From Desulfocapsa sulfexigens (GTDB lineage: Bacteria > Desulfobacterota > Desulfobulbia > Desulfobulbales > Desulfocapsaceae): a stretch of 10,743 nucleotides of DNA. The notes under the pieces are model-generated. The model was given only the letters and a program-made list of their open reading frames with translations, had not been told where the DNA came from and ran no database searches. The stretch covers positions 1-10,743 of the forward strand of contig DQVD01000120.1 in assembly GCA_015661935.1 (NCBI GenBank). The letters run 5' to 3'. A program made the translations under genes and the position numbers. How positions within the stretch are numbered: position 1 is the stretch's first letter; every line of letters begins with the position of its first letter. Positions 1 through 7,269 of the stretch are shown here, one piece after another.

Positions 1-15
1 AATTCGTTCCCGTTC

Positions 16-471
16 CTAAAGTGTTAATCTGGCCTTTTTTATCTGATCCATCAAAAAACGGTCACTGATTCCGTCTTCAAATTGCAACTCAAATCCATGT
101 TCATCCGATGCTCCAATCAAACCGATAAATACTTTCTGACCTTCAATTGGATGCCTTAATTTAATACGAGCCTTTTTACCGACAAAGCGTTTAAAATCTG
201 CCATACTACGTAATGGCCGTTCAAGCCCCGGTGAAGAAACTTCCAGGTTAAACGCATGGGGAATCAAGTCCTCAACATCAAGAAAGAAACTTAATTCACG
301 GCTGACCTTGCTACACTTATCAATACTTATCCCGTCAGGCCCATCAAGAAAGAGACGGAGTACCCAACCTTCACCTTCCTGACGGTACTGTATTTCCACT
401 AATTCAAGATCCATTGAGGGCAGAAAACCTTCCACAAATTCCTGAATCTTTTCTATAACATAGTCTCTCAT
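16..471 (-). CDS. rimP: Ribosome maturation factor RimP
   Basis: RimP binds the 30S subunit late in assembly and is needed for efficient maturation; it acts in the cytoplasm. The product is recognised by its two-domain layout. The N-terminal alpha/beta domain (about residues 1-75) has the family pattern around DLELVEIQY and DGPDGISIDKCSKVSREL. It is followed by FNLEVSSPGLERPL, a RimP hallmark, and a C-terminal Sm-like barrel ending in DQIKKARL. Starting at the ATG at 471 gives 151 residues, the usual family length. An in-frame ATG at 513 would add 14 residues, but it directly follows the T-tract of a terminator and has no Shine-Dalgarno. The start at 471 has a weak AAGG about 9 nt upstream. 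In most bacteria rimP heads an operon with nusA and infB; here those would lie beyond the left edge. Identity is confident, the start moderately so. Confidence 0.93.
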   Translation of the reverse strand: MRDYVIEKIQEFVEGFLPSMDLELVEIQYRQEGEGWVLRLFLDGPDGISIDKCSKVSRELSFFLDVEDLIPHAFNLEVSSPGLERPLRSMADFKRFVGKKARIKLRHPIEGQKVFIGLIGASDEHGFELQFEDGISDRFLMDQIKKARLTL

Positions 472-513
472 AGCAGTCTGCCTTGTCGCCTGTCTGCACT
501 GAGCATCAGGCAT

Positions 514-539
514 AAAAAAAAGCGGGCATAGCCCACTTC
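514..539 (-). terminator. Rho-independent terminator downstream of the tRNA gene
   Basis: Read on the minus strand, AAGTGGGC and GCCCGCTT form an 8-bp stem (one G-T wobble) with a TAT loop, followed by a run of eight T. It lies about 70 nt downstream of tRNA-Gly and just upstream of rimP, so it most likely ends the tRNA transcript. Confidence 0.7.
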
Positions 540-610
540 ATAGCCACTTCCCCCTCAGGGTTGGTGGTATGGCATCAATGAGGAAAACTTAACAATCTCA
601 ATGACACTAC

Positions 611-686
611 TGGAGCGGACGGCGAGGTTTGAACTCGCGACCCCAAGCTTGGGAAGCTTGTACTCTACCAATTGAGCTACACCCGC
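611..686 (-). tRNA. tRNA-Gly (anticodon CCC)
   Basis: A complete 76-nt cloverleaf can be folded on the minus strand. It has a 7-bp acceptor stem (GCGGGTG with CGTCCGC, two wobbles) and a D-arm with GCTC/GAGT and GG in the loop. The anticodon stem CAAGC/GCTTG carries the loop TTCCCAA, which gives anticodon CCC reading GGG. A 5-nt variable loop precedes a perfect T-arm GCGAG-TTCAAAC-CTCGC. The discriminator base is U, as usual for bacterial tRNA-Gly, and the 3' CCA is encoded. It is followed by a terminator and preceded by a good promoter, so it is probably a single-gene transcript. Confidence 0.95.
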
Positions 687-708
687 ATACATCCTAATCT
701 TATAGAAC

Positions 709-737
709 TATAAAACATAAAAATTACTGCATGTCAA
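709..737 (-). promoter_or_regulatory. Sigma-70-type promoter of tRNA-Gly
   Basis: On the minus strand a consensus -35 TTGACA (737-732) is followed, after 17 nt, by the -10-like TTTATA (714-709). Overlapping TTATAG and TATAGT are alternative -10 registers. The inferred start near 700 lies about 15 nt ahead of the mature tRNA 5' end, as expected for a tRNA gene. Confidence 0.65.
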
Positions 738-813
738 GAAATTGCAGTTGATTCCTCCCTGCAATCTCAGGCTCAATTTCGCAATCTATAGAGCTTGTAA
801 CATGATTAAGAAA

Positions 814-951
814 TCACCTTAGAATCGGCAGGCTCGTTTTTTCAACCTGCTGAAGAAATTGTTCCCAACTTGGAGAAGCTGTTTTTATTTCAGCTCCTAT
901 CTGTTTCCCGGATGGAGTAACCAGTATCCATTTGAGAGAAACTACCCCTGT
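814..951 (-). pseudogene. Unidentified C-terminal coding remnant
   Basis: A 45-codon minus-strand frame is open between a TGA near 952 and a TGA at 814-816. Its sequence has real-protein character (SLKWILVTPSGKQIGAEI, then SPSWEQFLQQVEKTSLPILR) with an alternating hydrophobic strand pattern, and it has no ATG start. It lies just downstream, in that orientation, of the palindromic repeat at 977-1034 and of the PilZ remnant, so it may be the tail of a gene broken by insertion or decay. I do not recognise the family. It could also be a chance open frame. Confidence 0.3.
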
Positions 952-976
952 TCAGAAAGAGAGGCAGTTCACTGAA

Positions 977-1034
977 TAAGTGCCTTATCAGAAAATTTCT
1001 TTGAAAAAAAACAAGAAATTGTTCTGTAAGACAC
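977..1034. repeat. Palindromic (MITE-like) repeat, copy A
   Basis: This 58-bp element starts TAAGTGCCTTATCAGAA and ends TTGTTCTGTAAGACAC, and the two ends are imperfect inverted repeats of each other around an A/T-rich centre. A second copy with nearly identical ends lies at 10222-10279, more than 9 kb away, with unrelated flanks. It has no coding capacity, so it is best described as a small non-autonomous mobile or hairpin-forming repeat. Copy A lies between two decayed coding fragments. Confidence 0.6.
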
Positions 1035-1092
1035 CAATAATCGATGATCTTCCCCGTAGGCTCTTATAATTATCGTCAATTGCTCCATAGTA

Positions 1093-1320
1093 TCAAAAAA
1101 GCATATCCGGAATATTTTTAAAACAGATCCCCATACGGGAAATATCACAGATTAATCCGGTACAGCTTGTTGTTGCCACTATAATTTCAGTGGACACAAT
1201 CCGCCGGGGAACAAACCGTGGGTATACTCTTTTTTCGTCACGAAGCGATTTGCCGGGAATAACAAATAGGAGAACCAGGAATACAAAAATGATATAGGCA
1301 GGACTAAAAGGATTGGATAA
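1093..1320 (-). pseudogene. PilZ-domain protein remnant
   Basis: The minus-strand frame is open for 75 codons between in-frame stops, without an ATG start. It reads a hydrophobic stretch (YIIFVFLVLLFVI), then EKRVYPRFVPRRIV and LICDISRMGICFKNIPD, and then a TGA. RVYPR fits the RxxxR signature and DISRMG fits the DxSxxG signature of c-di-GMP-binding PilZ domains, in the right order and at a plausible distance. The second half of a PilZ barrel is missing because the frame stops soon after the DxSxxG strand. The missing start and truncated barrel indicate a decayed gene. An intact but not obviously related PilZ protein lies at 9592-9903. PilZ assignment is from motifs only. Confidence 0.5.
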
Positions 1321-1467
1321 TTATTTCTTTCCAGCTTCCTTAGAGAAAAAAATCAGACAAATAGCGATTGACAAACCGATAAGGGATTAATACAACATCT
1401 GCAACTTTAGTCATAAAAACGGATTGAGTTCAACAGAAAATCACTAATACCAAACCCGAATATTTCT

Positions 1468-1482
1468 TTATTGTGACAATAA
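1468..1482. promoter_or_regulatory. 15-bp palindrome, candidate operator upstream of the gene block
   Basis: TTATTGT-G-ACAATAA is a perfect 7-bp inverted repeat around one central base, about 48 bp ahead of the alpha/beta hydrolase start. A weak promoter can be drawn through it: TTGTGA at 1471-1476, 17 nt, TACACA at 1494-1499. This would place a transcription start near 1505. The overlap with the -35 suggests a regulator site, but no specific regulator is assigned. Confidence 0.3.
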
Positions 1483-1529
1483 CATATTGATTCTACACAT
1501 AGTTCAATCCTCACCAATGAAAATCCATT

Positions 1530-2135
1530 ATGCAATCAATCGAAAACAAAACAATCACTATAGACGGCGCACCTATCAATATATTGATGGCTGGAGATTT
1601 CTCCACGACTCCTTTTCTGTTTCTCCATGGAAAAGCATTCCAGGCTGAAACATGGAAGGAGCTTGGGACATTGCAAGCCGCAATCGAAGCAGGATATTCC
1701 ATACTTGCACTCGACCTGCCAGGCTTTGGAAAAGGCCCGGAATCAAGCGTCAGCCCTGAAGCTATAATTAATGGAGTAATTGAAGCAACTGGTATTAAAA
1801 GTGCTTTCCTGATCGCCCAATCAATGAGTGGCAGAATTGGGATAGAATTTTCACTTGCTAATCCTGAAAAAATTTCCGGTCTTGTTCTTATTGGAGCTGT
1901 AGGAGTTGAAGAGAACCGTGATCAACTGCACAACCTTCCAACAAAAACCCTTATTATATGGGGAGAAATTGATCAGATTTCAGATCCCTCAAATGCCCAA
2001 CTCCTACATGAAAAGATTAGAGGTTCTGAGCTCGTAATATTCCCGGGAGCAAAACATCCCTGCTATCTTGAACAGCCTGAATTCTGGCACCAAACATTGC
2101 TAAGTTTTGCAAAAAACATTGCAAACTCAAAATAA
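1530..2135 (+). CDS. ABHD14-like alpha/beta-hydrolase
   Basis: This is a compact 201-residue single-domain alpha/beta-hydrolase. The oxyanion-hole HG lies at 33-34, followed by ETWKELGTLQAAIEAGY and LALDLPGFGKGP. The nucleophile elbow is A-Q-S98-M-S-G rather than a standard GxSxG. The other triad candidates are D148 (WGEID) and H176 in GAKHPCYLEQPEFW. The GA-x-HPCYL-x-x-PE-x-WH signature and the atypical S-x-S nucleophile region match the eukaryotic ABHD14A/B group as I recall it. Human ABHD14B is reported to be a lysine deacetylase, but the bacterial substrate is unknown. There is no signal peptide, so it is cytoplasmic. No good Shine-Dalgarno precedes the ATG at 1530. Its stop overlaps the next start (TAATG), so it is probably translationally coupled to the topoisomerase. 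The fold is certain, the function open. Confidence 0.85.
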   Translation: MQSIENKTITIDGAPINILMAGDFSTTPFLFLHGKAFQAETWKELGTLQAAIEAGYSILALDLPGFGKGPESSVSPEAIINGVIEATGIKSAFLIAQSMSGRIGIEFSLANPEKISGLVLIGAVGVEENRDQLHNLPTKTLIIWGEIDQISDPSNAQLLHEKIRGSELVIFPGAKHPCYLEQPEFWHQTLLSFAKNIANSK

Positions 2136-4600
2136 TGACTGAAAAAACACTCATCATCGCTGAAAAACCCAGTGTGGCAGGAGATCTTACAAAGGCCCTG
2201 CCCGGGAAATTCAAAAAGCTAAAAACTCATTATGAAAGTGACTCTTATATCGTATCCTACGCCATTGGACATCTGGTTGCCATTCAGTATCCTGAGGAAA
2301 TTGATCCTAAATATAAGAGCTGGTCGCTTACTAATCTTCCGATAATCCCCGAGGGATTCCCCTTAAAAGGCTTACAGGGAACCAAGGGACAGCTCAATGC
2401 ACTGCAAAAACTGATACGACGCAAAGATGTCACAGAAATCATCAATGCCTGTGATGCCGGTCGTGAAGGTGAACTCATCTTCAAATATATTCTGCGCTAT
2501 GTATGGAATAAAAATGTAGCGAGAAAAAGTTTTAAACGATTATGGCTTCAATCCATGACAAAAGATGCCATTAAAGCGGGCTTTGCCAACCTGCGCGACA
2601 ATGAAGAAATGCACGCACTCGAGGATGCCGCATTATGCCGCTCTGAATCTGACTGGCTTATCGGTCTCAATGCCACACGAGCGCTCACCGGTTTTAATTC
2701 CAGGAAAGGCGGTTTTTTTCTTACTTCCTGTGGAAGAGTTCAAACTCCTACTCTATCGCTTCTTGTCAAACGTGAACAATTCCGCCTGGCCTTTGAACCA
2801 CGTGAGTATTTCACACTACTGGGAACATTTACCTTTAATGGCAGTAGTTACATCGGCAAGTGGATCGACCCGAACTTTAAAAAAGACCCTGACAATGAAC
2901 ATGCCCGAGCGGATAGAATCTGGATAGAAGCAGATGCCGACCAGCGCGCAGCTATTTGCACAGATAAACCGGCAACTGTCACCGAAACCAGCAGGAAATC
3001 GAGCCAGCGCGCGCCCGCTCTGTACGATCTCACCTCGCTGCAGCGTGAAGCAAATGGTCGTTTTGGCTTTTCTGCAAAGAACACATTATCAATTGCCCAG
3101 TCTTTATACGAACGGCATAAAGTTCTTACGTATCCTCGTACCGATAGCCGTCATCTTCCGGAAGATTATTTAAGTAGTGTGAAAAAAACTGTTGAGCAGC
3201 AGCAGAATTGGCAGCTCGGAATTCATGCCACAACAGCACTTGAAAAAGGGTACATCAGGAAAGATAAACAGATTTTTAATAACAGCAAAATTTCAGATCA
3301 TCATGCCATTATCCCCACCAATACCTTACCGAAAAGCCTAAGTGAACCTGAGCTGAAGATTTACACCATGGTGACCCAACGATTCCTGGCGGTTTTCTTT
3401 CCCCCTGCACGATATCTCAATACCAGAAGATTGTCTGTGGTGAGTGAAGAAACATTCCTTACTGAAGGAAAAATCCAGATTGATCCGGGTTGGAAAATCA
3501 TCTATCAGGGGAATGGAAATCAGGAGACTGATAAACTTCTGGTTGAGATCCCCAAGGGCACTGATGTTCGTTGTAAGGACGTAACTAAAGAACAATCTGA
3601 GACCAAGCCGCCACCACGATTCAACGAAGCAACTCTGCTCTCTGCCATGGAACACTCGGGCAAGTTTGTAGATGACGAAGAACTTGCCGAAGCTATGAAA
3701 GATCGCGGCCTGGGGACTCCTGCCACACGCGCTGCCATAATTGAAAAGCTCCTGAAGGAAAAATATATCGTTCGTGAAGGCAAGGAAATCACTCCAACAG
3801 GTAAAGCATTTGAGTTATTTGCACTCCTTGAAGCGTTGAAGATAGAAGTCCTGGCATCACCTCAAATGACAGGTGAATGGGAATTCAAACTCAATCAGAT
3901 CCTGCACGGAAAGTTCACAAGAGAACAGTTTATGGGTGAGATCCGCGAACTCACCGAGCATATTATCTCGCAGGTTCGTGCCTTTGAAAAATCTCCTACT
4001 ACAAAAGCAGCCCCTTTCAGCCCTGTTGGGGACATTCATTTTGTTGAAACCCCCACAGCCTATGTTTCAGAAAATGAAAAAATCACCCTTCGAAAGATTC
4101 TCGGTGGTAGAATAATGAGCCAGGATGAAATCGTGCGTATTATAAAGGGTGAAACACTAGGACCTTTCAGTGATTTCAGAAGTAAACGCGGCAAACCATT
4201 TACGGCCTCGGTTCGCTTAACTAACAACAAAATAGAATTTCTTTTTGCTGACTCCATTGATGAGCTCGATATTGAAGCCATTAAAAAGAGTGACCCCCTC
4301 GGCTCCTCACCTGTTGACGGGACTCCTGTTTTTGAAACCCCCGCAGCCTATATGTCAGCTTCAAAACTTGATGGTGATAAAGAAAAAGGATTACAGATCA
4401 GCAAGATTATTCTTGCACGGGCAATAACCAAAGACCATATCAGACAACTTCTTGAGGATGGAAAAACAGAGCTAATCACCAAATTTATCTCCAGGAAAAA
4501 ACGACCATTTGACGCTTACCTTCTTATGAATAAGTCAGGAAAAATAACTTTTGAATTTCCACCTCGTAAAAAGAAGGGACAGGCAAAGAGTAACAATTAA
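2135..4600 (+). CDS. topB: Type IA DNA topoisomerase (topoisomerase III, TopB-like)
   Basis: This 821-residue enzyme relaxes or decatenates DNA by single-strand passage through a 5'-phosphotyrosine link. The N-terminal Toprim domain has E10 (IIAEKPSVA) and the acidic motif CDAGREGEL with D107 and E111. The type IA core follows, with SCGRVQTPTL at 198-207 and the catalytic tyrosine Y333 in LTYPRTDSRHLP. SDHHAIIPT and RGLGTPATRAAIIEKL are further conserved core motifs. No cysteine zinc fingers follow. Instead, residues about 636-705 and 732-808 are two repeats of the 'topoisomerase C-terminal repeat' type, each opening with a near-identical ETP-x-AY motif. This architecture fits TopB rather than TopA. 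The start overlaps the hydrolase stop by 1 nt. The physiological role, such as chromosome decatenation or plasmid handling, is inferred from the family. Confidence 0.92.
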   Translation: MTEKTLIIAEKPSVAGDLTKALPGKFKKLKTHYESDSYIVSYAIGHLVAIQYPEEIDPKYKSWSLTNLPIIPEGFPLKGLQGTKGQLNALQKLIRRKDVTEIINACDAGREGELIFKYILRYVWNKNVARKSFKRLWLQSMTKDAIKAGFANLRDNEEMHALEDAALCRSESDWLIGLNATRALTGFNSRKGGFFLTSCGRVQTPTLSLLVKREQFRLAFEPREYFTLLGTFTFNGSSYIGKWIDPNFKKDPDNEHARADRIWIEADADQRAAICTDKPATVTETSRKSSQRAPALYDLTSLQREANGRFGFSAKNTLSIAQSLYERHKVLTYPRTDSRHLPEDYLSSVKKTVEQQQNWQLGIHATTALEKGYIRKDKQIFNNSKISDHHAIIPTNTLPKSLSEPELKIYTMVTQRFLAVFFPPARYLNTRRLSVVSEETFLTEGKIQIDPGWKIIYQGNGNQETDKLLVEIPKGTDVRCKDVTKEQSETKPPPRFNEATLLSAMEHSGKFVDDEELAEAMKDRGLGTPATRAAIIEKLLKEKYIVREGKEITPTGKAFELFALLEALKIEVLASPQMTGEWEFKLNQILHGKFTREQFMGEIRELTEHIISQVRAFEKSPTTKAAPFSPVGDIHFVETPTAYVSENEKITLRKILGGRIMSQDEIVRIIKGETLGPFSDFRSKRGKPFTASVRLTNNKIEFLFADSIDELDIEAIKKSDPLGSSPVDGTPVFETPAAYMSASKLDGDKEKGLQISKIILARAITKDHIRQLLEDGKTELITKFISRKKRPFDAYLLMNKSGKITFEFPPRKKKGQAKSNN

Positions 4601-4624
4601 GAGGACATACTCTCCCGACATATT

Positions 4625-5002
4625 ATGAAAAAACTAAAAAAAGAACTTCAAGACAAGAGCAGCCTGGAACTGGCCACAGTCTGTGCCAACGCAGCCCTTG
4701 ATACCAAAGCAGAAGACCTGGTCGTACTCGACGTACAAGGTCTCTCCTCCTTCACCGATTATTTTATCATCATGAGCGGCAGATCAAGCCGCCACGTACA
4801 AGGCCTTGCAGAAGCCATGGAAAAAGCAATGAGATCCAAGAGAATCAGTGTAGCCAAGGCGGAGGGAATCAAGGAAGGTATGTGGGTTCTTCTTGACTTT
4901 GCCGACGTAGTCGTTCATATTTTCTATCATGAGCAGCGATCTTTTTATAATCTGGAAGGGCTGTGGCACGATGCCCCAAGAGTTGAAATAAACGAGAACT
5001 AA
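4625..5002 (+). CDS. rsfS: Ribosomal silencing factor RsfS (YbeB/Iojap family)
   Basis: RsfS binds large-subunit protein uL14 and blocks subunit joining when nutrients are scarce. The 125-residue product has the whole family signature: ALDTKAEDLVVLDVQGLSSFTDYFIIMSGRS, then HVQGLAEAMEKAM, GMWVLLDFADVVVHIF and, at the end, YNLEGLW-DAP. This is the usual length. In many bacteria rsfS sits with nadD, obgE or rlmH. Here it lies between topB (25 bp upstream) and thrC (3 bp downstream), an unusual setting. A GAGGA about 20 nt upstream is too far to be an ideal ribosome site for the ATG at 4625, yet no better start is seen. Confidence 0.95.
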   Translation: MKKLKKELQDKSSLELATVCANAALDTKAEDLVVLDVQGLSSFTDYFIIMSGRSSRHVQGLAEAMEKAMRSKRISVAKAEGIKEGMWVLLDFADVVVHIFYHEQRSFYNLEGLWHDAPRVEINEN

Positions 5003-5005
5003 CAC

Positions 5006-6403
5006 ATGCAATATATCAGTACACGTGGCGGTATCGATCCCGTCTCCTTCACCGAAGCCGTATTGATGGGACTGGCAACTGACGGTGGTCTCATTCTCCC
5101 CAGAACTATTCCCCGGATCGGAAGTGAAACCTATACTGAATGGAAAGAACTTTCCTATCAGGAACTGGCCCTTGAAGTTATGTCACGTTTTATTGATGAC
5201 ATCCCCGAGGCAGAACTGCGAGACTTGATTTCCCGATCCTACGCATCCTTTGACTCTGAAGAAGTAATTCCTCTTGTTCACCAGGGATCTCTTCATATTA
5301 TTGAACTTTTCCATGGCCCGACCCTGGCATTTAAAGATGTGGCTCTGCAGTTTTTAGGCAACATCTTTGAATACCTTCTGGAGAAGAACGATTCAGTGAT
5401 GAATATCCTCGGCGCAACCTCAGGCGACACCGGCAGTGCTGCCATTTATGGTGTTCGGGGAAAAGAGCGAATTAACATCTTCATCCTGCACCCACATAAA
5501 AGGGTGAGCAAGATTCAGGAAAAACAGATGACATGCGTTACAGACAGCAATGTGTTCAACATTGCTATCCGCGGTACCTTCGACGATGGTCAGGCCATTG
5601 TTAAATCCATCTTCAACGACTTGGATTTCAAAGAACAACAACACCTCGGCGCCATCAATTCCATTAACTGGGCCAGGGTTCTTGCACAAGTTGTCTATTA
5701 TGTCCATGCGTGCCTGCATATCTCCTGTCACGAGAATGATAAAGCTACGGATTTCTCTGTACCCACTGGAAATTTCGGCGACATTTTCGCAGGATATATT
5801 GCAAAACGAATGCTTCCCGAAGGAACTATCCGAAAACTGCTCCTGGCAACAAACTCCAATGATATCCTTTCGCGTATGGTACAGGATGGTGATTATTCGC
5901 TTAGTGAAGTTGTACACACCTCAAGCCCTTCAATGGATATCCAGTCAGCCTCTAATTTTGAACGGTATTTATACTATCTTCTTGATGAGGATCCCAATCG
6001 CACAAATCAGGCCATGACCCGGTTTGGAGAAACCGGGAAGATTGATCTCACGGATTTCCAGGATCAGATTCAGAGGGATTTTATAGCAGAAAGAGCAACA
6101 GAGAGTGATGTCACTTCCTGTATATCAGCGCTTTACAAGGAACATGGATACATCATGGATCCTCATACCGCTGTTGGTGTACACTGTGCATTGAAACATC
6201 AGAAAAAAGGTATCCCAATATGCTGCCTTGCCACTGCCCATCCCGGGAAATTTGGTGATACAGTGGAGGCAGCCATCGAAAAACCTCTCGAATTACCAGA
6301 GTCCATACAAGATTTGATGGATAAAGAGTCCCGCTGCGAACTCATGGATGCAGACAGAAACCTGATTAAGGATTTCGTCAAAAAACATGCAAAACACAAT
6401 TAA
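5006..6403 (+). CDS. thrC: Threonine synthase
   Basis: It converts O-phosphohomoserine to L-threonine and phosphate using pyridoxal 5'-phosphate, the last step of threonine synthesis. The N-terminal YISTRGG and LATDGGLILP are typical of the longer E. coli/yeast-type threonine synthases. K110 in HGPTLAFKDVALQFLGN is the PLP Schiff-base lysine. ATSGDTGSAA (137-146) and PTGNFGDIFAGY (253-264) are substrate and cofactor-phosphate binding loops, and LATAHPGKF (408-416) is the conserved C-terminal motif. At 465 residues it is full length. It starts 3 bp after rsfS and runs up to the nucleoside phosphorylase gene, so it is co-transcribed. Its neighbours are not other threonine-pathway genes. Confidence 0.96.
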   Translation: MQYISTRGGIDPVSFTEAVLMGLATDGGLILPRTIPRIGSETYTEWKELSYQELALEVMSRFIDDIPEAELRDLISRSYASFDSEEVIPLVHQGSLHIIELFHGPTLAFKDVALQFLGNIFEYLLEKNDSVMNILGATSGDTGSAAIYGVRGKERINIFILHPHKRVSKIQEKQMTCVTDSNVFNIAIRGTFDDGQAIVKSIFNDLDFKEQQHLGAINSINWARVLAQVVYYVHACLHISCHENDKATDFSVPTGNFGDIFAGYIAKRMLPEGTIRKLLLATNSNDILSRMVQDGDYSLSEVVHTSSPSMDIQSASNFERYLYYLLDEDPNRTNQAMTRFGETGKIDLTDFQDQIQRDFIAERATESDVTSCISALYKEHGYIMDPHTAVGVHCALKHQKKGIPICCLATAHPGKFGDTVEAAIEKPLELPESIQDLMDKESRCELMDADRNLIKDFVKKHAKHN

Positions 6404-6419
6404 TACAACTATGGAAAAC

Positions 6420-7244
6420 ATGGGAGAACATCAGCAACAAGTAGAACAATGTGTTTCTTTTTTGCGTGATGCCCTCCCCTTTTCTCCTGACATTGTAATT
6501 CAACTTGGGACTGGCCTTGGTCATTTCGGTGATACTATTGAAAGTGTCCTCAGCCTGCCCTATAGTGATATCCCTCATTTTCCAAAATCCACCGTCGCCA
6601 GCCATAAAGGCAACCTGGTTCTTGGATATCTTGGAGAAAAAAAAGTAGCCATTCTTCAAGGAAGATTTCACTTCTACGAAGGATACTCCACCAAAGAAGT
6701 CACCTTCCCCATTCGGGTACTTTCTCTTCTTGGTGCAAAAACACTCATTCTCACAAATGCGGCGGGTGGACTAAACCCACTTTTTCTTCCCGGCTCCATC
6801 ATGATCCTCCGGGATCATCTTAATTTTCTAGGAGAAAATCCTCTACGCGGGCCAAATGTAGACAACTGGGGTCCCCGTTTCCCTGATTTTTCCATCCCTT
6901 ATCATCCTGGGCTGATAAAACTCGCACTGGATAGTGCGAGCCGTTGTAAAATCCAAAATGTTATCAGTGGAGTGTATGTTTGTATCCCGGGCCCAAGCCT
7001 TGAGACACCTGCTGAAACCAGATGGCTAAGAGAATGTGGTGCCGATGCAGTTGGCATGTCTTCCGTTCCTGAATGTATTGTGGCAAAACATGCCGGCATG
7101 GATATTCTTGGTTTGTCAGTTGTTTCCAATGTCAACGATCCCGATAATTTTGAACCCATCATCCTGGAAGACATTATCGCCACAGCAGAAGCCATGGAGG
7201 CAAAACTTGCGCAATTGCTTATAGAGATTGCAATAAATATATAA
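6420..7244 (+). CDS. Purine nucleoside phosphorylase (trimeric PNP/MTAP family), probably 6-oxopurine type
   Basis: It cleaves a purine nucleoside with phosphate to base and ribose-1-phosphate. The trimeric PNP/MTAP signatures are all present: LGTGLGHFGD (phosphate loop), SHKGNL, QGRFHFYEGY, LTNAAGGLNP, CIPGPSLETPAE with the base-binding Glu, GMSSVPE, and VVSNVND with the Asn that reads a 6-oxo group in human PNP. Human MTAP instead has Asp here for adenine. The position matching the human PNP His257 that contacts the 5'-OH appears to be Leu, which could accommodate a 5'-methylthio group. The deaminase gene next to it makes methylthioinosine (or inosine) a logical substrate. Other in-frame ATGs are at 6387 (inside thrC) and 6411; none has a strong ribosome site. 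The one at 6420 is chosen because it gives a normal N-terminus. Family sure, exact substrate inferred. Confidence 0.88.
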   Translation: MGEHQQQVEQCVSFLRDALPFSPDIVIQLGTGLGHFGDTIESVLSLPYSDIPHFPKSTVASHKGNLVLGYLGEKKVAILQGRFHFYEGYSTKEVTFPIRVLSLLGAKTLILTNAAGGLNPLFLPGSIMILRDHLNFLGENPLRGPNVDNWGPRFPDFSIPYHPGLIKLALDSASRCKIQNVISGVYVCIPGPSLETPAETRWLRECGADAVGMSSVPECIVAKHAGMDILGLSVVSNVNDPDNFEPIILEDIIATAEAMEAKLAQLLIEIAINI

Positions 7245-7269
7245 CCTTTTCATCCCTCGTGCTTTCAAT

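Larger units (their letters stand above)
687..1529. other. Gene-poor region with decayed coding remnants and one palindromic repeat
   Basis: There is no intact gene in these 843 bases. What can be seen is the tRNA promoter (709-737), an unidentified minus-strand coding remnant (814-951), a palindromic repeat (977-1034), a minus-strand PilZ remnant (1093-1320) and a 15-bp palindrome (1468-1482). Bases 738-813 and 1321-1467 show nothing recognisable. The stretch looks like a decaying former gene region rather than a compact regulatory spacer. Confidence 0.6.

Noticed and set aside
5420..5917. 165-codon minus-strand frame
   Set aside because: It is antisense to the middle of thrC, whose PLP and substrate motifs are conserved on the plus strand. 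It is a shadow frame.
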